This document shows positions 45,076 through 52,793 of a DNA stretch of 52,793 bases, one piece after another. The notes beneath the pieces are model-generated. The model searched no databases. It was not told where the DNA came from and was given only the letters and a program-made list of their open reading frames with translations. A program made the position numbers and the translations under genes. Every line of letters starts with the position of its first letter. Within the stretch, counting starts at the first letter, position 1. Source of the stretch: Flavobacterium sp. (GTDB lineage Bacteria; Bacteroidota; Bacteroidia; Flavobacteriales; Flavobacteriaceae); assembly GCF_027533505.1 (NCBI RefSeq), contig NZ_JAPZUB010000023.1:1-52793 (forward strand), read 5' to 3'.

Positions 45076-46190
45076 TGATAACGAGAACCCTAACACAAAA
45101 TATAGCAGCCGATTACAATTATAAAAAAGCGATTGTTGTGATTGGTCCAAGGCAGGTTGGAAAAACGACGTTGATTCAAAAAATAGTAGACGGTAGAAAA
45201 ACCTTGTTTTTGAATGGAGATGATCCACAGACAAGATTACAAATAGCTTCTGCTAATTTTCAATTTTTGTTGCAGTTGGTTATGGACTATGACACCATTG
45301 TCATTGATGAAGCACAACGCATTGAGAATATCGGTTTGGCCATAAAAATGTTAGTTGATGCGAAATTAAATAAGCAATTTATACTTACTGGGTCGTCTTC
45401 ACTAGATTTAGGAAATCAAATAAATGAACCCCTAACGGGAAGAAAATGGGAACATCAACTGTTTCCTTTATCGTGGAATGAAGTTAGAAATCACTATTCA
45501 TTTGCTACTGCTTATGCACGATTGGAAGCGTTTTTAATCTACGGAATGTATCCTGAAGTCGTTACAGAGACCAACAAACAAAAGATATTGCTGCAACTAT
45601 CCAGCAGTTATTTATATCAAGACATCTTGGAATTGGTCAACATTAAAAAACCTGATTTACTTTTAAAATTATTAAATGCCTTGGCATTACAACTCGGCAG
45701 TGAAGTTTCCTACAACGAATTAGCAAAAATCTTGGGCGTAGATCGCATGACTGTTGTGAACTATATTGATTTGTTAGAAAAAGTATATGTCATTTTTAGA
45801 TTGCATCCTTTTTCGACAAACCAACGGAATGAAATCACCGCAAAACCAAAAATATATTTTTATGACAATGGCATACGTAATGCCATCATCGGCCAATTTA
45901 ATCCCCTGCAAAGCCGTCAGGATGTTGGCGCTTTGTTTGAAAACTTTTTTATAAGTGAAAAAATGAAGCAACTGAAGTACAATGGATTTTATGGAAAAAC
46001 GCATTACTGGAGAAACGCACAACAAGCAGAGATTGATTTTATCGAAATTTCTGAAAATGAGATTTCTGCCTATGAAATAAAATTCAATCCTCTTAAAAAA
46101 GTAAAATTTACAAAATCATTTACTGAAAAATATCATCCCAAAAATACACATGTCGTGCATCGCGACAATTTTTGGGAATACTTGATGTAA
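45075..46190 (+). CDS. AAA ATPase with DUF4143 domain
   Basis: This 371-residue P-loop ATPase has Walker A GPRQVGKTTLIQK near residue 24, Walker B TIVIDEAQRIENIG and a sensor-like LTGSSSLDL, then a DUF4143 C-terminal domain (KPKIYFYDNGIRNAIIG, with a nuclease-like EIDFIE and YEIKFNPLKK). The family is common and scattered in bacterial genomes, often as solitary accessory genes; its function is unknown. More AT-rich than its neighbours. It has a distinctive palindromic promoter. Confidence 0.88.
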   Translation: MITRTLTQNIAADYNYKKAIVVIGPRQVGKTTLIQKIVDGRKTLFLNGDDPQTRLQIASANFQFLLQLVMDYDTIVIDEAQRIENIGLAIKMLVDAKLNKQFILTGSSSLDLGNQINEPLTGRKWEHQLFPLSWNEVRNHYSFATAYARLEAFLIYGMYPEVVTETNKQKILLQLSSSYLYQDILELVNIKKPDLLLKLLNALALQLGSEVSYNELAKILGVDRMTVVNYIDLLEKVYVIFRLHPFSTNQRNEITAKPKIYFYDNGIRNAIIGQFNPLQSRQDVGALFENFFISEKMKQLKYNGFYGKTHYWRNAQQAEIDFIEISENEISAYEIKFNPLKKVKFTKSFTEKYHPKNTHVVHRDNFWEYLM

Positions 46191-46223
46191 GACTAATTTG
46201 CTAAAGACAAACTTAAAGTCCAT

Positions 46224-46262
46224 AAAAAAACCTGTACATCTTTTCAATGTACAGGCTTCTTT
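46224..46262. terminator. Bidirectional terminator between ATPase and fumarase genes
   Basis: CCTGTACAT pairs with ATGTACAGG over a seven-base loop between convergent genes, with A-rich and T-rich flanks. Confidence 0.85.
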
Positions 46263-46292
46263 TCTCTTGTCTCTTTCTTCTTTTTTCTAAAA

Positions 46293-47900
46293 CTAGTGAC
46301 TCAAGGCTGCGAAGAAATCATTTCCTTTATCATCGGTGATAATGAAAGCGGGGAAGTCTTTGACTTCGATTTTGCGCACGGCTTCCATGCCTAATTCTTC
46401 AAAATCAACCACCTCAACCGATACGATATTTTCTTTGGCTAGAATTGCAGCCGGACCACCGATCGAACCCAAATAGAAGCCGCCGTAGGTGTTGCACGCA
46501 TTCATAACTTCTTTGCTGCGATTTCCTTTGGCCAACATAATCATGCTGCCGCCGTGTTTCTGGAATTCTTCCACATACACGTCCATACGACCTGCTGTGG
46601 TCGGACCGAAACTTCCTGACGGCATGCCTTGTGGGGTTTTCGCCGGACCCGCATAATACACGGGATGGTTTTTGAAATATTCGGGCATGGGCTGACCTGC
46701 ATCCAACAATTCTTTGATTTTAGCGTGGGCGATATCACGAGCCACAATCAAGGTTCCGTTTAATTTCAAACGGGTTTTAATTGGGTATTGCGACAACTCT
46801 GCTAAGATTTCTTTCATGGGTCGGTTCAAATTCACCACCACCGGCGCTTCCAAATGCGGCGCGGTTGCGGGTAAATATTGCGCAGGGTTGGTTTCCAATT
46901 GCTCGAGATAAATCCCGTCTTTGGTAATTTTTCCTTTGATGTTACGGTCGGCAGAACACGAAACGCCCATCCCCACGGGACACGAAGCCGCGTGACGAGG
47001 TAAACGAATCACCCGCACGTCATGGGTTAAGTATTTTCCACCAAATTGGGCTCCGATCGAACTCTCTTGACAGATTTGTTGCACGCGTGCTTCCCACTCC
47101 AAATCACGGAAGGCCTGACCTGCCATGTTCCCGGAAGTCGGTAGATTATCGTAATAGCCAGCAGAGGCTTTTTTTACAGCGGCTAAGTTGGCTTCTGCGG
47201 AGGTTCCACCAATGACAATGGCCAAGTGGTACGGTGGACAAGCAGAAGTTCCTAAATCCATGATTTTCTCGCGGATAAACTCCTCAAGCGACTTTTCATT
47301 CAACAACGATTTTGTCTTTTGATATAAGAACGTTTTGTTGGCCGAACCTCCTCCTTTTGCTAAAAACAAAAATTCATAGGAACTTCCTTTTTTGGCATAA
47401 ATATCGATTTGCGCGGGTAAGTTGGATCCTGAATTTTTCTCCTCAAACATCGAAATCGGCACAATTTGCGAATAGCGTAGGTTACGGTTTTGGTAGGTGT
47501 TGAAAATTCCGCGGGACAACCACTCGGCATCATCGGCACCCGTGTAGATATTTTCTCCTTTTTTGGCCATCACGATTGCCGTTCCCGTATCTTGACACGA
47601 AGGTAATTCACCACTTACGGCGACCACGGCATTTTGCAATAAATTATGCGCTACGAAACGGTCGTTATCAGTCGCTTCAGGGTCGTCGATGATGTTGCGT
47701 AATTTTTGCAAATGCGAAGAACGCAACATAAACGAAACGTCTTTCATTGCTTCTTCCGCCAGCAATTCTAGGCCTTTCGGGTCGACGGTAAGAATTTCGC
47801 GGTCGCCCAAAGTATCGACTTTAACATAATCAGAAGTCAATTTTTTATAGGTTGTATCGTCTTTTAAAATCGGATACGGATCTTGGTATAAAAAGTCCAT
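46293..47900 (-). CDS. Class I fumarate hydratase
   Basis: This 535-residue iron-sulfur fumarase has the N-terminal alpha part with the cluster Cys in [15 protein letters not shown]. Further Cys residues follow ([31 protein letters not shown]). The C-terminal beta part has [14 protein letters not shown]. It interconverts fumarate and malate in the citric acid cycle and is oxygen-sensitive in other species. Single-gene unit. A weak TATTTTTA box precedes it. Confidence 0.95.
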   Translation of the reverse strand: MDFLYQDPYPILKDDTTYKKLTSDYVKVDTLGDREILTVDPKGLELLAEEAMKDVSFMLRSSHLQKLRNIIDDPEATDNDRFVAHNLLQNAVVAVSGELPSCQDTGTAIVMAKKGENIYTGADDAEWLSRGIFNTYQNRNLRYSQIVPISMFEEKNSGSNLPAQIDIYAKKGSSYEFLFLAKGGGSANKTFLYQKTKSLLNEKSLEEFIREKIMDLGTSACPPYHLAIVIGGTSAEANLAAVKKASAGYYDNLPTSGNMAGQAFRDLEWEARVQQICQESSIGAQFGGKYLTHDVRVIRLPRHAASCPVGMGVSCSADRNIKGKITKDGIYLEQLETNPAQYLPATAPHLEAPVVVNLNRPMKEILAELSQYPIKTRLKLNGTLIVARDIAHAKIKELLDAGQPMPEYFKNHPVYYAGPAKTPQGMPSGSFGPTTAGRMDVYVEEFQKHGGSMIMLAKGNRSKEVMNACNTYGGFYLGSIGGPAAILAKENIVSVEVVDFEELGMEAVRKIEVKDFPAFIITDDKGNDFFAALSH

Positions 47901-48022
47901 TTTGTGTTGGTGTTTTAGAAACGTAAAAATAGGAAAATGCCCTGAAGCATCCTATTGAAACGAGGGTTTATGTTCAATTTAACATGGTTCTAAATTTAAA
48001 CCTCAACAACCCATTAACTGCC

Positions 48023-49468
48023 TTAGCGTATAAAAAACCAACTGGCTACCATAATTGCGGTAATTACACAAATGAAATCTACCAATAACATCGTGGCTAA
48101 GGTGTAACGGGTGTTTTTGATGTTAACCGAACCAAAGTAAACAGCGATGACATAGAAGGTAGTTTCGGCGCTACATTGGAAAATACACACCAAGCGACCC
48201 GTGAACGAATCGGGACCGAAGTTTTGCATGGCATCAATCATGAATCCGCGAGAACCGCCAGAGCTGAAAGGACGCAGCATGGCAACGGGGAGCGAGTCGG
48301 TGATGTCTTTGGCTACCCCAATTTGTGAAAAACCGATAGCAATCCACTGGCTAATGATTTCAAATAATCCACTATTGCGGAAGAACGAAATAGCGACGAG
48401 CATGGCCAATACATAAGGGAAAATTTTCACCCCGGTTTGAATACCATTTTTAGAACCCTCTACAAAGGCGTCAAAAATAGTAGTTTCTTTTTCGGTGAAT
48501 TTTTTTTCATGAATGAACGAAAAGATAAGCGTGGCTCCAATAATGGCGACAAGCATGAGTCCGGACAAATTGGCGGTAAAAAAGCTTTTCCCAATCAAAT
48601 CCAATCCGTTGATGTAGAATAAAAGTCCGACAATTGCTGCAACCACCGACATAATAGCTACGAGTAAAGTTGCGCTTAAAAAATTGATGCGTTGACGAAT
48701 ACCGACGATTAGTAGAGCGGCCAAAGTACCTATAAAAGAGGTGATGATACAGGGCAACATCACATCGGCGGGGTTGGCGGCATTTTGGGCGGCACGATAC
48801 CCTATAATGGATGTGGGAATCAAGGTGAGTCCGGCTGCATGCAAACACATAAACATGATCTGCGCATCGCTGGCCTTGTCTTTTTCGGGATTAATTTCTT
48901 GTAAAGATTGCATCGCTTTCAGCCCAAAAGGCGTGGCTGCCGAATCGAGTCCGAGAAAATTCGCGGCAAAGTTCAATGTCATATAGGAAATTGACTCATG
49001 ATTTTTAGGAACGGAAGGGAAAACTTTAGCAAAAAAGGGACTGAGAAGTGTAGCGATTTTTTCTGAAGCACCTGAAACTATGAGCAATTCCATGAGTCCG
49101 CAGAAAAACGCCAAATACGCAATCAACGGCAGGATAATATCCATCAAGGTGTTTTTGCAGGTGGGCAGTAAGCCGTCTGACTTTTGCACACCCGAATAGA
49201 GTTTTACCGTTTTACTTTTGTACACATAGGTTGTATCTGGATTCAAAGTATCTCGGTCGATTACAATGGTCTTTTCGGGCGCTTTTTCGATGCTATCGCG
49301 AATGAACGGAGGTGTGTCATTCAAGTAGCGTTCGGAAATCAATATGGGATCGTCTTTTTTTCCATTCAAAATGGAATCTATGGTATAGGCTTCTCCTGAG
49401 AAAAGAGCAAAAACGGTAAAGGCTATTGAAGCAATAAAAATGGTCAACCAAAATCTACTAAGTACCAT
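48023..49468 (-). CDS. SpmA/SpmB-like fused nucleoside-recognition (Gate) domain membrane protein
   Basis: The 481-residue membrane protein contains two Gate domains in tandem. The SpmA-like half is LNFAANFLGLDSAATPFGLKAM... and the SpmB-like half is around IQTGVKIFPYVLAMLVAISFFRNSG with FSSGGSRGFMIDAM. An N-terminal helix is followed by a soluble, probably periplasmic stretch of about 80 residues. SpmA and SpmB are separate spore proteins in Bacillus; the fused version occurs in non-sporulating Bacteroidota. Transport of a small solute is plausible but unknown. Confidence 0.85.
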   Translation of the reverse strand: MVLSRFWLTIFIASIAFTVFALFSGEAYTIDSILNGKKDDPILISERYLNDTPPFIRDSIEKAPEKTIVIDRDTLNPDTTYVYKSKTVKLYSGVQKSDGLLPTCKNTLMDIILPLIAYLAFFCGLMELLIVSGASEKIATLLSPFFAKVFPSVPKNHESISYMTLNFAANFLGLDSAATPFGLKAMQSLQEINPEKDKASDAQIMFMCLHAAGLTLIPTSIIGYRAAQNAANPADVMLPCIITSFIGTLAALLIVGIRQRINFLSATLLVAIMSVVAAIVGLLFYINGLDLIGKSFFTANLSGLMLVAIIGATLIFSFIHEKKFTEKETTIFDAFVEGSKNGIQTGVKIFPYVLAMLVAISFFRNSGLFEIISQWIAIGFSQIGVAKDITDSLPVAMLRPFSSGGSRGFMIDAMQNFGPDSFTGRLVCIFQCSAETTFYVIAVYFGSVNIKNTRYTLATMLLVDFICVITAIMVASWFFIR

Positions 49469-49605
49469 GTGTTGTAATTTTTTTCAAAATACGGATAAAT
49501 CTTTGATGTAAAAAAATATCTGCACAATGGATTCATTTTTGCTAAAAAAATCGTAGATAATTAAATAATACAATTTGTTTAATGTTAAAACACTAACAGG
49601 TTTGT

Positions 49606-49613
49606 TATATTTG
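49606..49613 (+). promoter_or_regulatory. -7 box of the subtilisin gene promoter
   Basis: TATATTTG (TAnnTTTG), 23 bases before the first possible ATG at 49637. Confidence 0.5.
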
Positions 49614-49636
49614 TCAAAATTAACCAACAAACTGAA

Positions 49637-52591
49637 ATGCTTCTAGCTATGAAAAAAACCTTCATTGCTCTGGCTCTCCTCCTTGGAGGCCTTAATCTAT
49701 TTGGTCAAACACCCCAAGATGTAGCCGCGATTACAGCTACATACAATATGGATAAGTTAAAAGAGCGACAAGAATATTACCGCCGTTTACAAGCGTCTGA
49801 GAAAGAGAAGGCGATTACAGTAGCAAAAATTAATGGCTGGCCTTTAACGATTGAAGGTCCAAACGGATCGTTTTCCGAATTAATGAAACTTACACCCGAT
49901 GGATACCCGATGTATTTTAGCACGGATAATGTGGCAGCGGCAAGAACTACTCGAACGAATTTCTTGCATTCAGGAGGTGCAATGGGTTTGAATCTTAATG
50001 GTGAAAATATGACCGTACGCGTATGGGATGGTGGAACAGTTCGTGCTAGTCACAATGCCTTTGGAGGCCGTGTAACGGTTGTTGATGAACCCGACGGATC
50101 GCTTAGTGGTCATGCTACCCATGTTACAGGAACGATGATTGCTACTACCATCCCTAATCAACCTGGTATTAAAGGAATGGCGCACGTGGCCAATGCAAGA
50201 ACATTCAATTGGACCGATGATGTTTCCGAGGCGCTTTCGGAAGTAGAATTGGGAATGCTTGTTTCAAACCATTCCTATGGTGTACCTATTTCATCAGGTT
50301 CGAATATTTTACCCGCTTGGATCATGGGTGCTTATATTTCCGACTCATTCGCTTGGGATGATGTACATTACAATTCGCCTTTCTACCTTCAAGTAGCCTC
50401 TGCAGGTAATGAAGGTAACTCAAACGCAAACGCAGATCCTCTTGCCCCTGGTTTTGATAAATTAACCACCAATAAAACCTGCAAAAACAATTTAATAGTA
50501 GCTAACTGTCAGGATGTTACTGCTATAAATGGCACAACAGGCGCAATTACAGGAACTATTTCAATTAATTCTAGTAGCAGTCAAGGACCGACAGATGATT
50601 TTAGAATCAAACCCGATATTACTGGTAATGGCACTGGTGTAACATCTACAAATAGTACAGGAAATACATCGGTAACTACCTTGTCTGGAACTTCAATGTC
50701 TTCGCCTAATGTTGCAGGTACACTTATTCTTTTTCAACAACATTATAAAAATTTATACAACTCCTTCATGCGATCCTCTACATTAAAGGGATTAGCGTGT
50801 CACACAGCAGATGATGCAGGTAATGTGGGGCCTGATCCTGTTTTTGGATGGGGATTACTCAATGCCAAACGCGCCGTGGAAACCTTAAATGCCAATGGGT
50901 TAACGGCTTGGGTGTCGGAAGAAAATTTAAATCAAGGCCAAACATTTTCGATGACTGTAAATGCGAGTGGAACTACACCGTTGGTCGCTTCAATCACATG
51001 GACCGATTTACCGGGGAACATGAACACAAGCACAACACCCAATGAATTCGTTAGAGCTCTAGTAAATGACTTAGACATTCGTATTACGCGTAATGAAACT
51101 ACTTTTTTCCCTTGGAGGCTAACCAATGATCCTAGCAGCCCTGCTGTAAGAACGGGAGACAATAATGTAGATAATGTGGAATTGGTTCGTATTGATACAC
51201 CTGCCGCAGGACAATACACTATTACCATTTCGCACAAAGGAACCTTAGTGACGGGAAGTCAAAAGTATTCTTTAATCATCACCGGTTTAAGTTCAACTTT
51301 TGCACTCAACTCAACGAGTGGTGATCAATTGTTGTGTGCCAATGAAAATGCATCGTATACCTTCAATTATACACAATCTGGTGGAGGAACAACTTCATTT
51401 ACAGCCACAGGATTACCTGCCGGAGCATCGGCTTCTTTCAATCCTCCAAGCCGAAATACTTCAGGTGCGGTTACAATGACAATTACAGGGCTAGCCAATG
51501 TTACCCCTGGGGAATACTTTGTAGGAATCACAGGAAACAATGGAACAGAAACCGAAACGCGTTTTAAAACCTTACGTATTTTTAATGCCAGTTTCCAGCC
51601 ATTAACCTTAAATAGTCCATCCAACGGACAAACGGGATTATCGACTTCAGCCGTTTTGCGTTGGAATGCCAACAGCAATGCCGAAACCTATACGGTTCAA
51701 GCTTCAACCGACAGCAGTTTTAGCACATTAGCCGTGAATGAAACGACCACATTAAACCGATTTACGGTTACTGGCTTGCAGCAATCTACACGTTATTTTT
51801 GGCGTATTATCCCTTCCAACCGTTGTGGAACAGGAATAGCAGCAACAGCAGCAGTGTTCAGTTTTGACACGGGAGTTATCAGTTGTGATCAATCTTTTGA
51901 AGCAACCGATTACTCTAACGCCTTCATCGATTCGGTAGCCAATTCAAGTGCAAGTGTCCCGTTGACCATTACAGGAGGCTATACTATTGGCGACATCAAT
52001 GTCAATGTAAATATCACCCACACCTATATTCAAGACATGACACTTACCTTACAAGGACCCGCATCCATAGGTAGTCCAAGTATTGTACTGATGCGCGAAG
52101 CTTGTGGCGACAATGATAATATGGACTGTACTTATGATGATGATGGAAACGATCCGGTTTGTAGTGGGAATCCTTCATTAACCGGTTTGGTGGCTCCTAT
52201 TGATAGTTTGAGCGCTTTAAACTCCTTGCCTGCCGACGGCGAATGGGTTTTAAACATTAGTGACCCCTGGAATGGTGATGGAGGAACGGTAAATAATTTC
52301 AGTATTGACCTTTGTCGTGTTTCACCCGCTTTATCAACGCCTGAAGTTAGTTTAACCCAAGTTCGCGTATTTCCTAACCCGACCAACGAACTTATCAACG
52401 TATTGATTCCAAACAGTGTGGAACGCACACAAATTCGCCTCTACGATTTACAAGGACGCGAAGTGGGACAAAAAGAAACCCACGACGAATTGGCGCGCTT
52501 GAATGTGCAACATTTGGCTGAAGGTGTATACTTAGTACGAATCGAAAATAGCTTAGGAACTACTTCACAACGTGTGGTTATTAAACGATAA
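49637..52591 (+). CDS. Secreted S8 family serine protease with type IX sorting domain
   Basis: The 984-residue precursor has a signal peptide (core ALALLLGGLNLFG; the ATG at 49649 is an alternative start). The subtilisin domain has catalytic Asp131 (VRVWDGG), His159 (SGHATHVTG) and Ser353 (SGTSMSSPNVAG). A beta-rich region, a fibronectin-III-like domain (about 660-755) and a P-domain-like segment with an Asp-rich calcium-like stretch (CTYDDDGNDP) follow. The C-terminal type A sorting domain is VFPNPTNELINVLI...GVYLVRIENSLG...VVIKR. It should cross the outer membrane by type IX secretion and be attached or released. Stand-alone gene followed by a terminator. Confidence 0.94.
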   Translation: MLLAMKKTFIALALLLGGLNLFGQTPQDVAAITATYNMDKLKERQEYYRRLQASEKEKAITVAKINGWPLTIEGPNGSFSELMKLTPDGYPMYFSTDNVAAARTTRTNFLHSGGAMGLNLNGENMTVRVWDGGTVRASHNAFGGRVTVVDEPDGSLSGHATHVTGTMIATTIPNQPGIKGMAHVANARTFNWTDDVSEALSEVELGMLVSNHSYGVPISSGSNILPAWIMGAYISDSFAWDDVHYNSPFYLQVASAGNEGNSNANADPLAPGFDKLTTNKTCKNNLIVANCQDVTAINGTTGAITGTISINSSSSQGPTDDFRIKPDITGNGTGVTSTNSTGNTSVTTLSGTSMSSPNVAGTLILFQQHYKNLYNSFMRSSTLKGLACHTADDAGNVGPDPVFGWGLLNAKRAVETLNANGLTAWVSEENLNQGQTFSMTVNASGTTPLVASITWTDLPGNMNTSTTPNEFVRALVNDLDIRITRNETTFFPWRLTNDPSSPAVRTGDNNVDNVELVRIDTPAAGQYTITISHKGTLVTGSQKYSLIITGLSSTFALNSTSGDQLLCANENASYTFNYTQSGGGTTSFTATGLPAGASASFNPPSRNTSGAVTMTITGLANVTPGEYFVGITGNNGTETETRFKTLRIFNASFQPLTLNSPSNGQTGLSTSAVLRWNANSNAETYTVQASTDSSFSTLAVNETTTLNRFTVTGLQQSTRYFWRIIPSNRCGTGIAATAAVFSFDTGVISCDQSFEATDYSNAFIDSVANSSASVPLTITGGYTIGDINVNVNITHTYIQDMTLTLQGPASIGSPSIVLMREACGDNDNMDCTYDDDGNDPVCSGNPSLTGLVAPIDSLSALNSLPADGEWVLNISDPWNGDGGTVNNFSIDLCRVSPALSTPEVSLTQVRVFPNPTNELINVLIPNSVERTQIRLYDLQGREVGQKETHDELARLNVQHLAEGVYLVRIENSLGTTSQRVVIKR

Positions 52592-52617
52592 TTTGAAAAT
52601 AACTTACTAAAAGGAAG

Positions 52618-52652
52618 CCGTCTCAATACTAAAATTTTGAGACGGTTTTTTT
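52618..52652 (+). terminator. Terminator after the subtilisin gene
   Basis: CCGTCTCAA pairs with TTGAGACGG, followed by seven T. Confidence 0.9.
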
Positions 52653-52708
52653 ATTTGATTAAACTTTCATCAAAAGTTTACTATTTTAAAATGAGTTTAA
52701 AATTGCCT

Positions 52709-52793
52709 TTAAGCTGCAATTTTCTTTCTTAAGTTGTGTGCTAAAGCCATTAATCCGAACTCTAATTCTGTTTTTTCGATTCCTTTTAAAGAA
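52709..52793 (-). mobile_element. 3' end of a transposase gene (insertion sequence cut by window edge)
   Basis: The minus strand is open from the window edge to a TAA at 52709-52711 and encodes a C-terminus ending MALAHNLRKKIAA, preceded by GIEKTELEFGL. This ending is typical of IS1182-like transposases in Bacteroidota. The AT-rich stretch 52653-52708 may hold the element's end, but the matching inverted repeat lies outside the window. Confidence 0.65.

Overview
The window is chromosomal DNA of a member of the Flavobacteriaceae (Bacteroidota), probably a Flavobacterium-like glider. The evidence is internal. Many genes are preceded by the Bacteroidota -7 promoter box TAnnTTTG. A gldH gliding lipoprotein gene sits beside a RicT-like PSP1 gene and a class A PBP gene. 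A secreted subtilisin carries a type IX secretion C-terminal sorting domain. There are two TonB-dependent receptors and a CrtY-type lycopene cyclase gene. No rRNA, tRNA or CRISPR array was seen.

Region 1 (1-6514) is an accessory island. It holds an M15 cell-wall peptidase gene, a strongly AT-rich Tle1-like DUF2235 lipase gene with a candidate membrane immunity partner, a C-terminal piece of a GH19 lysozyme, a small lipoprotein gene and a patatin phospholipase gene. The last 66 bases of the peptidase gene and the following 34 bases are repeated 3683 bases downstream, beyond the lipase module. The layout looks like an antibacterial effector locus reshaped by recombination.

Region 2 (6533-20258) is mostly metal biology. 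It has an M13 endopeptidase gene, a SCO1 copper chaperone gene, feoA-feoB plus a tiny Cys-rich FeoB partner missed by ordinary ORF calling, a FecA-like TonB receptor, a ZIP transporter with a DtxR/MntR-type regulator, a Fur-family (Zur-like) regulator divergent from merC-cobW, and a second TonB receptor. Four promoters (feoA, both receptors and the DtxR-type regulator) share the palindrome TTTAR-N6-CTAAA. Two TGCAA-N5-TTGCA boxes lie between zur and merC. These suggest two small regulons.

Region 3 (20304-35092) begins with crtY. It continues with a complete his operon (hisGDCBHAFIE) behind a His-rich leader peptide and attenuator, then a complete trp operon (trpE-G-D-C-FB-A) behind a Trp-rich leader peptide and terminator. 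trpF and trpB form one continuous reading frame.

Region 4 (35194-52652) is housekeeping: a bacilliredoxin, a TrhO tRNA hydroxylase with an extra C-terminal domain, ricT-like PSP1, gldH, PBP1A, a CoA-transferase pair split by a broken four-helix-bundle gene, an RlmI-type methyltransferase, a DUF4143 ATPase, class I fumarase, an SpmAB-like membrane protein and the secreted subtilisin. The right edge cuts the 3' end of a transposase gene; the left edge cuts the 5' end of an unknown gene.
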